Assembly: GCF_015864825.1 (NCBI RefSeq)
Contig: NZ_JADYWL010000011.1
Span: 1 to 54,945 of the forward strand
Source of the DNA: Psychrobacter sp. NZS113
GTDB taxonomy: Bacteria; Pseudomonadota; Gammaproteobacteria; Pseudomonadales; Moraxellaceae
DNA length: 54,945 bases
Direction: 5' to 3'
Of the stretch, positions 1-8,949 are shown in pieces. Position 1 is the first letter of the stretch. Every line of letters starts with the position of its first letter. The position numbers and the translations under genes are program-made. Below the pieces are notes generated by a model. The model saw only the letters and a list, made by a program, of their open reading frames with translations. It was not told the DNA's origin and made no database searches.

Positions 1-2861
1 ATGTCGCCAAGCGCTAGGCTTGCGGTGACGGTGCTGTCTTTGTCCGTCGCGCCCGTTTGACTGATGGCGAAGACGATGCTGTCGCCTGCGCCTTCGGTGG
101 CGCTATCACTCGTTGCGGCAATGCTCACCACAGGTATGGCGTCGCCGGCATCGATGATGGTGCCAGTGCCACTATCCGCCCCAATGGTTAAGCTGGTGGT
201 TTCATTGTTCTCAAGGATGGCATCATTTGATGTCGGGTAGCTGACGGTAAAGTCGGTCACCCCAGCCGGGACGGTGATGGTGCCGGTGGCAGCGTCATAG
301 GTGACGCCATTGCTAAAGAGGAGATCAGCAGGGTCGCTACTGTAATCATCGCCCTCTGTGGCGCTATTACCTGCCAAGTCAAAGTCATAGGTGACGTCGG
401 CTTCGGTGACGCCATTGATGGTGACTTGGTGAACCAGATTGTCCCCTTCTGTGGCGCTGGCATTGCCCACGCTGACGGTCGGTTTGTCGCCCTCGTTGAC
501 GGTGCCGTCTGCCGCATCTTCATCGAAGATGGTGGCGCTGTCGGTGGCGGTGCCAATGCTGGCGTTGATCGGATTGCTGATCTCGAGCACCAAACTGTCT
601 GATTGTTCATAAACCAAATCATCGACTACAGTAAAGGTAATGGCTGGCGCAGACGTGCTGCCCGCTGGGATGGTGACCTGAATACCTTCATCAAGGAATG
701 TCTGAATATCTGTTACATTATCTAGAAATATAACCTTACCATTAATATCGGTATAGCTGATTGATGCAATATCAGCCGCTTCTATTGTGCTATCCGCTAA
801 CTTGACATCTACAGTCGTAGGAAATTCGCTTAAGTTGTTCTGAGATACTTCAAATACCAAACCATTACTAACACCTTCAATGGCTTCCGCTTTAGTCGCT
901 GCGATATCAACCACTGGTTTGTCGCCACCCAAAGCTGGATTATTAGGATCCACAGGTGTACTGCCGTCAGTAGTGCCATCATCATAGATGATCGTACTTA
1001 CCGTGTCATTATCAGTACTAATAGTTGCTGTTCCTGATGTGACTGCAACGATCTTAACGGTAAAGTCCTCTGGACCTTCAAACACATTATCATCAGTGAT
1101 CGTTACAGTAACATCCACTGAGGTTTGTCCTGCTGGGATAGTAATATCTTGTGTCACAGGCGTTGTATAATCAGCTGATCCTTCAGTACTTCCATCACTA
1201 ATAGTAACAGTAATAATCGTATCTTCAGTGCTCGGATTACTTAAGCTAACGGTATAGGTCGCTTCATTTGCACTACCATCAGCAGCAGTTTCACTCAAGG
1301 TTTTAGTCCCACTAATGCTCACAACTGGGGTGTCATCACCTACCGATGGATCAGTAGGATCAACTGGTATGCTACCGTCAGTAGTACCATTATCATAAAT
1401 AGTAGTTGTAACACTATTATTATCTGGTCCAACAGAGGCTGTACCGGATATGACTTCAGTTACCATAACTATAAAGTCTTCTGGGCCTTCAAACAGATTG
1501 TCATCCGTAATCGGTACAGTGACATTCGCTGACGTTTGACCTGCTGGGATAGTGATTGTTTGAGTTATAGGTGCTGTATAGTCCTCGCTACCTTCGGTGC
1601 TACCGCCACCAATCGTAACAGTGACCACAGTGTCTTGATTGCTTAGTTTGCTAAGATTAATCGTATAGGTTGCTTCATTCGAGCTGCCATCAACAGTCGT
1701 TTCGTTCAAGCTCTCGGTGCCTGTGATACTAACTATTAATGGATAGTCTGCGGTAATGGTCGCTTGATTCGACTGCAAGCCATTGGTGTCAGATACTATA
1801 TAGTCAACTGGGGTTGGATCAGTGATAAATCCTGACTCTGGTGTAAAGCTAACCTTTCCTGTCGTAGGATCAACTTCCCAAGTGCCTTCACCATCTACTA
1901 CTAAGCTGGTGACTTCATCACCGGTAACAGGGTCGATTAATTTTACGGTCGTTGGGTCTAAGTCATTTTCAGTATCACTATCATTTGCCACGACATCGAT
2001 AGTGATTGACTGACCTGTTTCACCAAAGACAGTGTCATCTTCAGCAATAGGAGAAGTTTGTGGATAGTCAATAACGATGGTCGCTTGATTCGACTGCAAG
2101 CCATTGGTGTCAGATACTATATAGTCAACTGGTGTTGGATCAGCGGTAAAACCTGACTCTGGTGTAAAGCTAACCTCTCCTGTCATAAGGTCAACTTGCC
2201 AAGTACCTTCACCATCTACTACTAAGCTGGTGACTTCATCACCGGTAACAGGGTCGATTAATTTTACGGTCGTTGGGTCTAGGTCATTTTCAGGATCGCT
2301 ATCATTTGCCACGACATCGATAATGATTGACTGACCTGTTTCACCAAAGACAGTGTCATCTTCAGCAACAGGAGCATTATCATTATCATCACTACCACCG
2401 CCACTGATACACGCAATCAAACCTGCCAATCCAAGTCCTGCAGCGGCAGGTATCCACCAAGGTATAGCCACTGCAATATATTCTTCACCGCCAAGCGCCT
2501 GTCCTTCTACATCACCGATTTCTAACTGAGTCACATAATCGTAGGTTTCGCCAGTGTCAGGAATGTAATAATAGTACTCACCATCCTCAGCAACACCGAC
2601 TAAAGCACTGTCTGAAGTATCATAGAAGCCTTCTATAATCAGATCGCTGTCTACCCCTTCTTCTTCGAATGAGACATGCAAGTCGTTTTTTAGGCGCTTA
2701 GTGATGATATGGTTAGGGGCATGGCCAATCGCTGTGTCAAAAAACTCATAGTTCACTTTGTCAGTGGCTGCGATAACTGTCGGTATACCGTCTTTAGTAA
2801 CGACCGGTACTTGGCTGATAGTTTGAGTGGCATCATTAATTTTAATTATAATAGTATTCAT
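1..2861 (-). CDS. BapA-type giant repeat adhesin, N-terminal part (gene runs off the window)
   Basis: The frame is open from the ATG at 2861 to the window edge (953 codons), so the C-terminus and any type I secretion signal are outside. Residues 1-165 resemble the BapA/Bap prefix domain: a beta-rich start with no cleavable signal peptide, then a Tyr-rich stretch, a hydrophobic segment (about 133-155) and a Gly/Asp linker. Two near-identical 107-residue Ig-like/cadherin-like units follow (DNA period 321 bp, shared start at 2082 and 1761). Two Calx-beta-like units come next (period 411 bp, 1372 and 961), then further diverged beta domains. Acidic Ca-binding-style repeats of this kind are typical of surface adhesins that build biofilms. 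The OmpA lipoprotein gene lies 77 bp upstream in the same direction, so they are probably co-transcribed. Family assignment is firm; the ligand is unknown. Confidence 0.85.
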   Translation of the reverse strand, partial: MNTIIIKINDATQTISQVPVVTKDGIPTVIAATDKVNYEFFDTAIGHAPNHIITKRLKNDLHVSFEEEGVDSDLIIEGFYDTSDSALVGVAEDGEYYYYIPDTGETYDYVTQLEIGDVEGQALGGEEYIAVAIPWWIPAAAGLGLAGLIACISGGGSDDNDNAPVAEDDTVFGETGQSIIIDVVANDSDPENDLDPTTVKLIDPVTGDEVTSLVVDGEGTWQVDLMTGEVSFTPESGFTADPTPVDYIVSDTNGLQSNQATIVIDYPQTSPIAEDDTVFGETGQSITIDVVANDSDTENDLDPTTVKLIDPVTGDEVTSLVVDGEGTWEVDPTTGKVSFTPESGFITDPTPVDYIVSDTNGLQSNQATITADYPLIVSITGTESLNETTVDGSSNEATYTINLSKLSNQDTVVTVTIGGGSTEGSEDYTAPITQTITIPAGQTSANVTVPITDDNLFEGPEDFIVMVTEVISGTASVGPDNNSVTTTIYDNGTTDGSIPVDPTDPSVGDDTPVVSISGTKTLSETAADGSANEATYTVSLSNPSTEDTIITVTISDGSTEGSADYTTPVTQDITIPAGQTSVDVTVTITDDNVFEGPEDFTVKIVAVTSGTATISTDNDTVSTIIYDDGTTDGSTPVDPNNPALGGDKPVVDIAATKAEAIEGVSNGLVFEVSQNNLSEFPTTVDVKLADSTIEAADIASISYTDINGKVIFLDNVTDIQTFLDEGIQVTIPAGSTSAPAITFTVVDDLVYEQSDSLVLEISNPINASIGTATDSATIFDEDAADGTVNEGDKPTVSVGNASATEGDNLVHQVTINGVTEADVTYDFDLAGNSATEGDDYSSDPADLLFSNGVTYDAATGTITVPAGVTDFTVSYPTSNDAILENNETTSLTIGADSGTGTIIDAGDAIPVVSIAATSDSATEGAGDSIVFAISQTGATDKDSTVTASLALGD
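961..1740 (-). repeat. Two Calx-beta-like repeat units inside the adhesin gene
   Basis: The sequence CTGCCGTCAGTAGTGCC at 961 recurs as CTACCGTCAGTAGTACC at 1372, an offset of 411 bp (137 codons), with matching sequence on both sides. The two units are diverged in DNA but alike in protein. Confidence 0.7.
1741..2367 (-). repeat. Two near-identical 321-bp Ig-like repeat units inside the adhesin gene
   Basis: CGCTTGATTCGACTGCAAGC occurs at 1761 and again at 2082. The flanking sequence is almost identical over the whole 321-bp period, which is 107 residues. The low divergence suggests recent duplication or gene conversion. Confidence 0.85.
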
Positions 2862-2938
2862 TTTTTTACCCTTGATTTTAAATATATTGGCTAAATTTCT
2901 TTATATCAGGCAACCTTAGCTACCAAAGTAAAATAAAA

Positions 2939-3922
2939 TTATCGATGACGCACATCTTCTTCTACGACAGCTATCACACGGCGATTTAGCTGACGACCCT
3001 CTACAGTATCATTGCTGGCTCTTGGCTGTGTCTCTCCGTAACCAATCGCGCTTAAACGCTCAGCTTTGATGTTAAATTTTGAAATCAAACGCGCTTTGAC
3101 AGCATCGACTCGGCGCTGTGATAATGCTTGGTTATAGCTATCACTACTGCGACTGTCAGTATGACCTTCAATGGTCGCTATTGTATTTGGGTATTGCACC
3201 ATAAACTCTGCCAATTCAGCTATTTTTGTATCATATTCAGGCCGTACGATCGCTTTGTCAGTCTCAAACAATACTTCAAGATCAATTGTCATCTTTTCGG
3301 CCAATACGGCAGGTTGCTCCACGACTGGCGGCAGCTTTACTGGCGGTGTAGTAGCAATCACTGGTACAGGACAGTTTGGTACGACACGACTGATTTGATG
3401 CGTTTGATAACGCTTATTTTCTAGCAGTGGTAATGCGCTATCTGTCGTTATTTGATTGAGCGAACCTTGGCCATTTTCATCCATATCTACATAAAAAAAG
3501 TATGTTTGACCACCAACCAGCTCGTAATCTTTTTGCTCGGCCAACAGATTATTGTCTTTAAAACCAGTTGCATGAGCACTTATTTGGTTTGTACCCACAC
3601 AAGAATTGACCGCTGTATAATTACCAGGATGCAAACTGACTTGAAATCTATTATTAATCGCAATATTGGCACTGGTTTGCTCCGGATCATTATCACTTTT
3701 GCGCACAAATATCAGTCGAACTTCATCACTCGCGACTTGTTTCGCCAATACAGTACTGATATCACTGTCAATTTGATTATTCCATACAACCCTATCAACA
3801 CGGCGAGTATCTCCATTATTATCGAGGCGGCTGTTAGCCGTTGTGGTCGCACAAGCAGTCACTCCTAGCAGCGTGGTTACTAGCGCTACTTCGACGATGA
3901 CTTTTTTGAAAAATTTACTCAT
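2939..3922 (-). CDS. OmpA-family lipoprotein, peptidoglycan-binding
   Basis: 327 residues. The N-terminus is a lipoprotein signal with the lipobox VTAC, so Cys24 is the likely lipidated residue. The middle (about 40-190) is a beta-rich region that I do not recognise. Residues about 210-320 form an OmpA C-terminal domain with the TIEGHTDSRSSDSYNQALSQ stretch, the R-R-V-D-A-V helix and GYGE, the usual non-covalent peptidoglycan-binding fold. The product is expected at the outer membrane. The adhesin starts 77 bp downstream on the same strand. OmpA-like proteins are common partners of giant type I-secreted adhesins, so a role in anchoring or displaying the adhesin is plausible but inferred. Confidence 0.85.
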   Translation of the reverse strand: MSKFFKKVIVEVALVTTLLGVTACATTTANSRLDNNGDTRRVDRVVWNNQIDSDISTVLAKQVASDEVRLIFVRKSDNDPEQTSANIAINNRFQVSLHPGNYTAVNSCVGTNQISAHATGFKDNNLLAEQKDYELVGGQTYFFYVDMDENGQGSLNQITTDSALPLLENKRYQTHQISRVVPNCPVPVIATTPPVKLPPVVEQPAVLAEKMTIDLEVLFETDKAIVRPEYDTKIAELAEFMVQYPNTIATIEGHTDSRSSDSYNQALSQRRVDAVKARLISKFNIKAERLSAIGYGETQPRASNDTVEGRQLNRRVIAVVEEDVRHR

Positions 3923-5190
3923 GATAACTTCCTAAATAACAATTTATTGAGCTATTGTTGATTAATATATGGCGTTTTTGAATTAATTGCTGTATAAAAG
4001 ATATATTCCTTAATATGAATATAGTTATTTATTAATAATTTATTGGTGGCCTTTGCCTTCGCAGAGCGTTTTTTAGATGGTGTAAAAGGCTAATGTCTAT
4101 ACTGATAATTCGATCAGACTTCATAAATATTATATAGATGTAGGTATAACCCATATAGTTTGTCAATGTCAAAAAAATCAAGCACATACACGATAAGTGG
4201 CGTATATTCTATGACCAGCTACCATTATATATGGTTATCTGATGTCAATTCCGTAGGTACTTATGCCAAAGTCTAGATACCAATAGCATAACAGCAAAAA
4301 TCAAGCCAAACCTGTTTCTACATCTTATTCTATAAAAAGTTCTGACGCCAAATTTCACCACGCTCGTAACTGCTATAGTTGAATTCAAATAATTTCGATA
4401 CAAGGAAATCAAGTGCAAGTTATACATTATTACGCTTAGCGAGGATGATGTAACGGATTTGACTATATGTTACGTTAAAACAAGGCAGTATGTCGCTTTA
4501 TCTCTCCTTATGTAATACCTCTTATTCTTCTTCAAAAATCTATGACTTCCCTTCAAACAGCTTACTTAATTTAAGTGCTCTCATAACCTAAGAATCATAC
4601 TACTCCATACTGATGAGATTACCTCGATTTGGTTTTCTTACTTACGAGATAGTATATACCTGATCCTACCTAACTGATGCGCAGTCGTGGATATACTGCA
4701 TGGTTGTCTACTATTTTTTAGACCACTGCTATCTTGAATTTCATACTTCCGTTTTACCTATTCTTAACCATGATAGATTCCTATCGATACGATGAAATCA
4801 ATCGAGTTTGAGTTCTATGCTTTTTTCAGCATCACTTAAAACGGTAGTAACACAATATTCAGCATTCCCTCTCACGGTCACAAACACGTTGACACATATA
4901 CAGATTGACGTCACAATATTGTAAATATAAATGGTTATCAATAACATCTAAGGCCTGTCTGACTTTTCTTGCCTACCTTCTTCTATTCCACGTATATCTA
5001 TATATCTTCTGCTGTCTTGATAAGATACCGCCGAATATCATTCAGAGAAGTGCAATAAATAACGTTAGCAACTCTCAATTTATAGTCTGCAATGATTAAA
5101 ACTTACTTGTATATTTACGATAAAAGTCAGGCTTTGCCTAACAATCCTTTTCTCCCATCACACATACAATTATTATCATAACGAGCCATT
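3923..5190. other. 1.27-kb AT-rich stretch with no recognisable gene
   Basis: Stop codons are frequent in all frames. The only open frames are 60-64 codons (4245-4427 minus, 4905-5099 plus), with no ribosome binding site and no family resemblance. It must hold the divergent promoters of the adhesin operon and the ABC exporter. Just before 5191 the sequence ACAATTATTATCAT resembles half of a Fur box, but too weakly to call a site. Confidence 0.5.
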
Positions 5191-6900
5191 ATGTCTTCAC
5201 GCACTACCGCTTCTTTGTACCATATGATTTGGACGCATTATCGCCTGCCTTTTCTCAAAGTTATCCTGCTTAATTTGGTAAATGCGGCTGTCAGTGTGGG
5301 CATCATTGCGTATATAAACCATACCTTTATCAGCCAGCCTGTTTTTGCTACTTTGTCATTACTTAGCTTAGGCTATTTTTCCGCCTTGATTGCACTACTA
5401 TTAATCACTACTTTTTTATCACAGTATGCGTTGACACGTCTGGGCCATCAGTTTGTGTACGAGCTCAGAACAAAACTGGTCAAACAAATTATAGATACCA
5501 AAGTGCCGCAGATAGATCACTTAGGTAGTGCACGATTAATTGCCAGCTTATCTTCAGACATCCAGTCTATTACGACTGCCTTTGTACGCATGCCAGAATT
5601 GGTACAAGGCGTTATATTATCTGCGGGTGTTGCCCTTTATTTAGGATGGTTGTCACTTCCACTATTGTTTATCATCATGTTTTGGATTGTGATGACAATC
5701 TGGATAAGCACCATTTTAGTCAAGCATGTGTATACTCATTTGATAGAGCTCAGAGCGATTAATGATTTTTTATATCAAGATTATCAATCCATTATAGAAG
5801 GTCGTAAGGAGCTTGCGCTCAATCAGTACCGCGCTGAAAAGTTATATGCAGATGAATTTTTATCCCATGCTAAGTCATACCAAAAAACCGTTATTAAATC
5901 TGATACCTTTCACTTATCTGCTGTGAACTGGTCCAATATCATGATGTTTGCCTCGATTGGTGTGGTGTTTGCGGTATCGAATTATCTGAATATACCGATG
6001 GGCGTCGCAACCACCTTTTCCTTAACCATTCTATTTATGCAATCACCCATTCTGCACGCGGTTGGTGCGTATCCAACCCTACAGACTGCCCAAGTAGCAC
6101 TAGACAAAATACAGTCTCTAGATCTGGCTGACTACCAAGCAGAATTTATGACTGATCGCGTGGCAAAAGACTGGCACTCTATCTCACTGACTGACGTTAG
6201 TTATCGCTATAGCGGTATCAATACGCAGACACAAAATCTAGCTGTTGACGTAAATAACCCTGATGATATCTTGAAGTCGGTCAATCTTACCGTGAGACGT
6301 GGCGATGTAGTGTTCTTAATCGGCGCTAATGGTAGCGGTAAGTCTACCCTCGCCAAAATCATTACGGGGATTTTCACCCCTACCACAGGCTCTGTACACG
6401 TAGATCAAGACAACATTGATTCAGAGAATAATGCCGATTATAGACAGCTGTTTTCTGCTATTTTTAGTGATCAGTATCTGTTTAAGCAGCTAATTGGCAA
6501 TCAAGGAAATCAGCCTGATGCGGCACTGGTATCTGACTGGCTACTTAAGCTCAATCTACAAGACAAAGTAAGCGTGGCTGACCATCAGCTCTCTACAGAC
6601 AAGCTATCTCAAGGTCAACGTAAACGATTGGCCATGCTACTCTCTGTCGCCGAACAGAAAGATATTTTATTGCTTGATGAGTGGGCCGCTGACCAAGACC
6701 CTGCTTTTCGCCGTGTGTTCTATCAAACGCTAATACCTGAGCTAAAAGCACTGGGCAAAACACTGTTTATTATCAGTCATGACGACAGCTATTTTGAACA
6801 CGCTGACCGGTTATTATTGATGAAAGAAGGCCGATTGATTGAATTGAATGCCGAAGAACGACAGCGCGCCAGTACCGATGCAATCGCCATGTTGCAATGA
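5191..6900 (+). CDS. Cyclic-peptide/siderophore-export type ABC transporter, fused permease-ATPase
   Basis: 569 residues, the length of the SyrD/PvdE-like cyclic peptide exporter family. The first half (about 15-290) is an ABC exporter membrane domain with about six helices. The ATPase domain has Walker A GANGSGKST at 378-386, a variant signature LSQGQ at 472-476, Walker B ILLLDEW at 492-498 and the switch His at 530. Family members export or handle siderophore peptides at the inner membrane. The neighbours are a PepSY membrane protein and a TonB-dependent siderophore receptor, which supports an iron role. No siderophore synthetase is in the window, so the substrate is unknown. A microcin or other peptide exporter is the alternative. 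Confidence 0.8.
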   Translation: MSSRTTASLYHMIWTHYRLPFLKVILLNLVNAAVSVGIIAYINHTFISQPVFATLSLLSLGYFSALIALLLITTFLSQYALTRLGHQFVYELRTKLVKQIIDTKVPQIDHLGSARLIASLSSDIQSITTAFVRMPELVQGVILSAGVALYLGWLSLPLLFIIMFWIVMTIWISTILVKHVYTHLIELRAINDFLYQDYQSIIEGRKELALNQYRAEKLYADEFLSHAKSYQKTVIKSDTFHLSAVNWSNIMMFASIGVVFAVSNYLNIPMGVATTFSLTILFMQSPILHAVGAYPTLQTAQVALDKIQSLDLADYQAEFMTDRVAKDWHSISLTDVSYRYSGINTQTQNLAVDVNNPDDILKSVNLTVRRGDVVFLIGANGSGKSTLAKIITGIFTPTTGSVHVDQDNIDSENNADYRQLFSAIFSDQYLFKQLIGNQGNQPDAALVSDWLLKLNLQDKVSVADHQLSTDKLSQGQRKRLAMLLSVAEQKDILLLDEWAADQDPAFRRVFYQTLIPELKALGKTLFIISHDDSYFEHADRLLLMKEGRLIELNAEERQRASTDAIAMLQ

Positions 6901-6937
6901 GTATGACTTGTTATAGATGAAGACGGTCACGAAAAAA

Positions 6938-6968
6938 AATGGGGCGACTTATGATAAGTCGCCCCATT
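6938..6968 (-). terminator. Rho-independent terminator of the PepSY gene
   Basis: A 14-bp perfect stem (6938-6951 with 6955-6968, arm AATGGGGCGACTTA) has a 3-nt loop. On the minus strand an eight-T run follows (A-run at 6932-6939 on plus). Confidence 0.8.
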
Positions 6969-6993
6969 ATGGTAGAAAGAATCACGCTATAGC

Positions 6994-7101
6994 TATAGTC
7001 GGTGAAATACTAAACCGCTACGGCGTTACCCTCCTTAGATGTACTACTTGTACAATCTGTAGTCGGCTGCCTTGTACCCATTTTGGCGTTCTTTGACTAT
7101 A
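6994..7101 (-). repeat. TATAGTC-ended intergenic repeat, copy A
   Basis: About 108 bp bounded by TATAGTC and GACTATA. Its reverse complement aligns with 39567-39672, sharing TATAGTC, a GTACAA-GCA-CCGA core and GAGGGTAACGC-GT. Non-coding, MITE- or REP-like. It lies between the terminator and the stop codon of the PepSY gene. Confidence 0.65.
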
Positions 7102-7150
7102 TATGAATCCAAAGTATCTAGACACTTGAAAACTCGTCTAAGCCGTTTGC

Positions 7151-8659
7151 TTATTTTAATAATTTCTGTAAAAAAGCACTACGAGATATCACCAAAAAGT
7201 CTAACAGTGCAATGACAACGATTGCGATAATGGCTGTCGGAAATATCATCGCGATTATCAGTAAAGGAATAGCAAGCGGCCACCAAATAGAAAAACGCTG
7301 ACCACTTGCTGGCGGGTTTAACCCACTACTCTCATTGGTATTGCTAGGGCGACGTTGCCACCACATGATATAGCCGCTCACACTAATTACGATAACAAAC
7401 AGACAAAACAAGATATTGGCCATCACGCTCCACCATCCGAGCGTACCCATGTGAATAGCAATACCTGCCGCCATAAACTTACCAAAGGCATTATAGTCGT
7501 CGTAATGGATATCAGCTAAGACATTGCCTGAATAGCGATCGATATGTACTGTGCGATCAGCGGTTGGACTCGTCATATCATAACTCATCGAGTCTTGACT
7601 GAGGGTCCAAACCCCAGTTTCACCTTGTGGCAGGTTCAACTGATAACGGCCTACAAATCCAATTTCACGAGCGTAGCGGTCTACCGTATCGATCATAATA
7701 GGTATGTTAGGCGCGATACCATCCTTACCCATCGTCGTACCTGATACTGGCATCGGCGTCAGCTCCAGCACCCAAGGAACTTCCTTAGTGTCGCCCGAGT
7801 TTAAGACACTGCCGTGCGTGGGTGCTTCAGTATGTGTTTCAGATGCTGCCGCACCATGGACGTGAGGTGCAGCCATTGACTCCTGCATCGCAGTGCTGTG
7901 TTGGCTATGATCAATTGATACCGGCATAGGAGCAACGCCCCATTTACCTGCAGGAAACTGACTCCATGCTTGTACCATTCTTTCGCCCCACACACCTGCC
8001 CACGCCATACCTGATATACAGAAAAACAGCAGCAGGATCGATATCCAACTCCCCAATGTCGCATGAATAGTACGGATAAAAGAGCGTTTTTTCTTGTTGG
8101 CTACCACCTCGTTAGGTATCAGCATGGCCTTAACTGATTTGCGTTTTTGCCACCAGAGATACCAACCCGATAAAATCATCAAGATGGTCAATGAGGCAGC
8201 CGTTTCTAGCAGATAATCTCCTGCTTTACCGATGAGCAAATCACTATGAATATTATTAAACGTATCATAAAGACCGCTGCTAGCAGGTGCGCTATTGACG
8301 ACATCAGCTGTATAGGGGTTCACTGCCACCATATTGGTCTGGCCTTCTGACTGCACCTGAAACAAAGCAACGGTCTCTGCGTCACGGGGTGCAATATATT
8401 TGATCAATGCGCTATCAGGTAAAGTACCGAGCGCGTTTTTGGCTTGTATAGACACTGGTGCTTGGACAGTCGACTCTGGAATCATGACAGTTAAGCGATC
8501 GTTATCTCTACCTGCTGTGTTGGACATAAACAGCATACCCAGTGCGGTGACCGCCAAAACAATCAAAAAAGGCGCGACAAACATGCCAGCATAGAAATGC
8601 CAGCGCCATACCGTAAAATAACGCTGCGTGTTAGGTGACCGACTGCTGTCTCTGTTCAT
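7151..8659 (-). CDS. PepSY-domain transmembrane protein (iron-uptake associated, PiuB-like)
   Basis: 502 residues from the ATG at 8659, chosen because AAAGG lies just upstream; an in-frame TTG at 8692 adds 11 residues without a site. The fold is the PepSY-associated membrane family: a helix near residues 15-40, a long periplasmic PepSY part, helices near 145-165 and 200-225, a second PepSY part, and C-terminal helices. Residues about 249-285 are a His/Met-rich loop, unusual for the family and suggestive of metal binding. The gene is divergent from the siderophore receptor, with a Fur box between them. Family members sit beside TonB receptors and may reduce or release iron at the inner membrane; that role is inferred. 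Confidence 0.8.
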   Translation of the reverse strand: MNRDSSRSPNTQRYFTVWRWHFYAGMFVAPFLIVLAVTALGMLFMSNTAGRDNDRLTVMIPESTVQAPVSIQAKNALGTLPDSALIKYIAPRDAETVALFQVQSEGQTNMVAVNPYTADVVNSAPASSGLYDTFNNIHSDLLIGKAGDYLLETAASLTILMILSGWYLWWQKRKSVKAMLIPNEVVANKKKRSFIRTIHATLGSWISILLLFFCISGMAWAGVWGERMVQAWSQFPAGKWGVAPMPVSIDHSQHSTAMQESMAAPHVHGAAASETHTEAPTHGSVLNSGDTKEVPWVLELTPMPVSGTTMGKDGIAPNIPIMIDTVDRYAREIGFVGRYQLNLPQGETGVWTLSQDSMSYDMTSPTADRTVHIDRYSGNVLADIHYDDYNAFGKFMAAGIAIHMGTLGWWSVMANILFCLFVIVISVSGYIMWWQRRPSNTNESSGLNPPASGQRFSIWWPLAIPLLIIAMIFPTAIIAIVVIALLDFLVISRSAFLQKLLK

Positions 8660-8856
8660 AAATACGACCTTTGATAATCTCTGATTGCCCAAGTAACAAC
8701 ATAAATCTATTCATAATGTAATATCGGCTGCATCATACGAGAAAACCCCTGAAAAAACCACTACCCCTCTAGTCACATATCAATAATATTAGGGTGTTTT
8801 AAACATTCAGAACCGAGCCTAATATTTCTAGAATATGTTAATTGTAACTTTTTAAT

Positions 8857-8875
8857 GATAACAATAATCATTAGT
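8857..8875. promoter_or_regulatory. Fur box between the PepSY gene and the TonB receptor
   Basis: GATAACAATAATCATTAGT matches the 19-bp Fur consensus GATAATGATAATCATTATC at 15 positions. It lies 75 bp upstream of the receptor start and can serve both divergent genes, so iron-replete repression is expected. Confidence 0.75.
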
Positions 8876-8949
8876 GTTATTATTATTTCCGTATTTATCT
8901 CCCTAAATTTGAATCCAACATATTCAACGAATATTATTGAACAGGAAAT

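Noticed and set aside
3128..3868. Plus-strand open frames up to 138 codons opposite the OmpA-like gene
   Set aside because: They lie antisense to a well-supported gene and have no family resemblance.
4245..5099. Short open frames of 60-64 codons in the gene-free region
   Set aside because: No ribosome sites, no recognisable motifs, AT-rich composition typical of chance frames.
5150..5190. Fur box before the ABC exporter
   Set aside because: Only one half resembles the consensus; not strong enough to list as a site.
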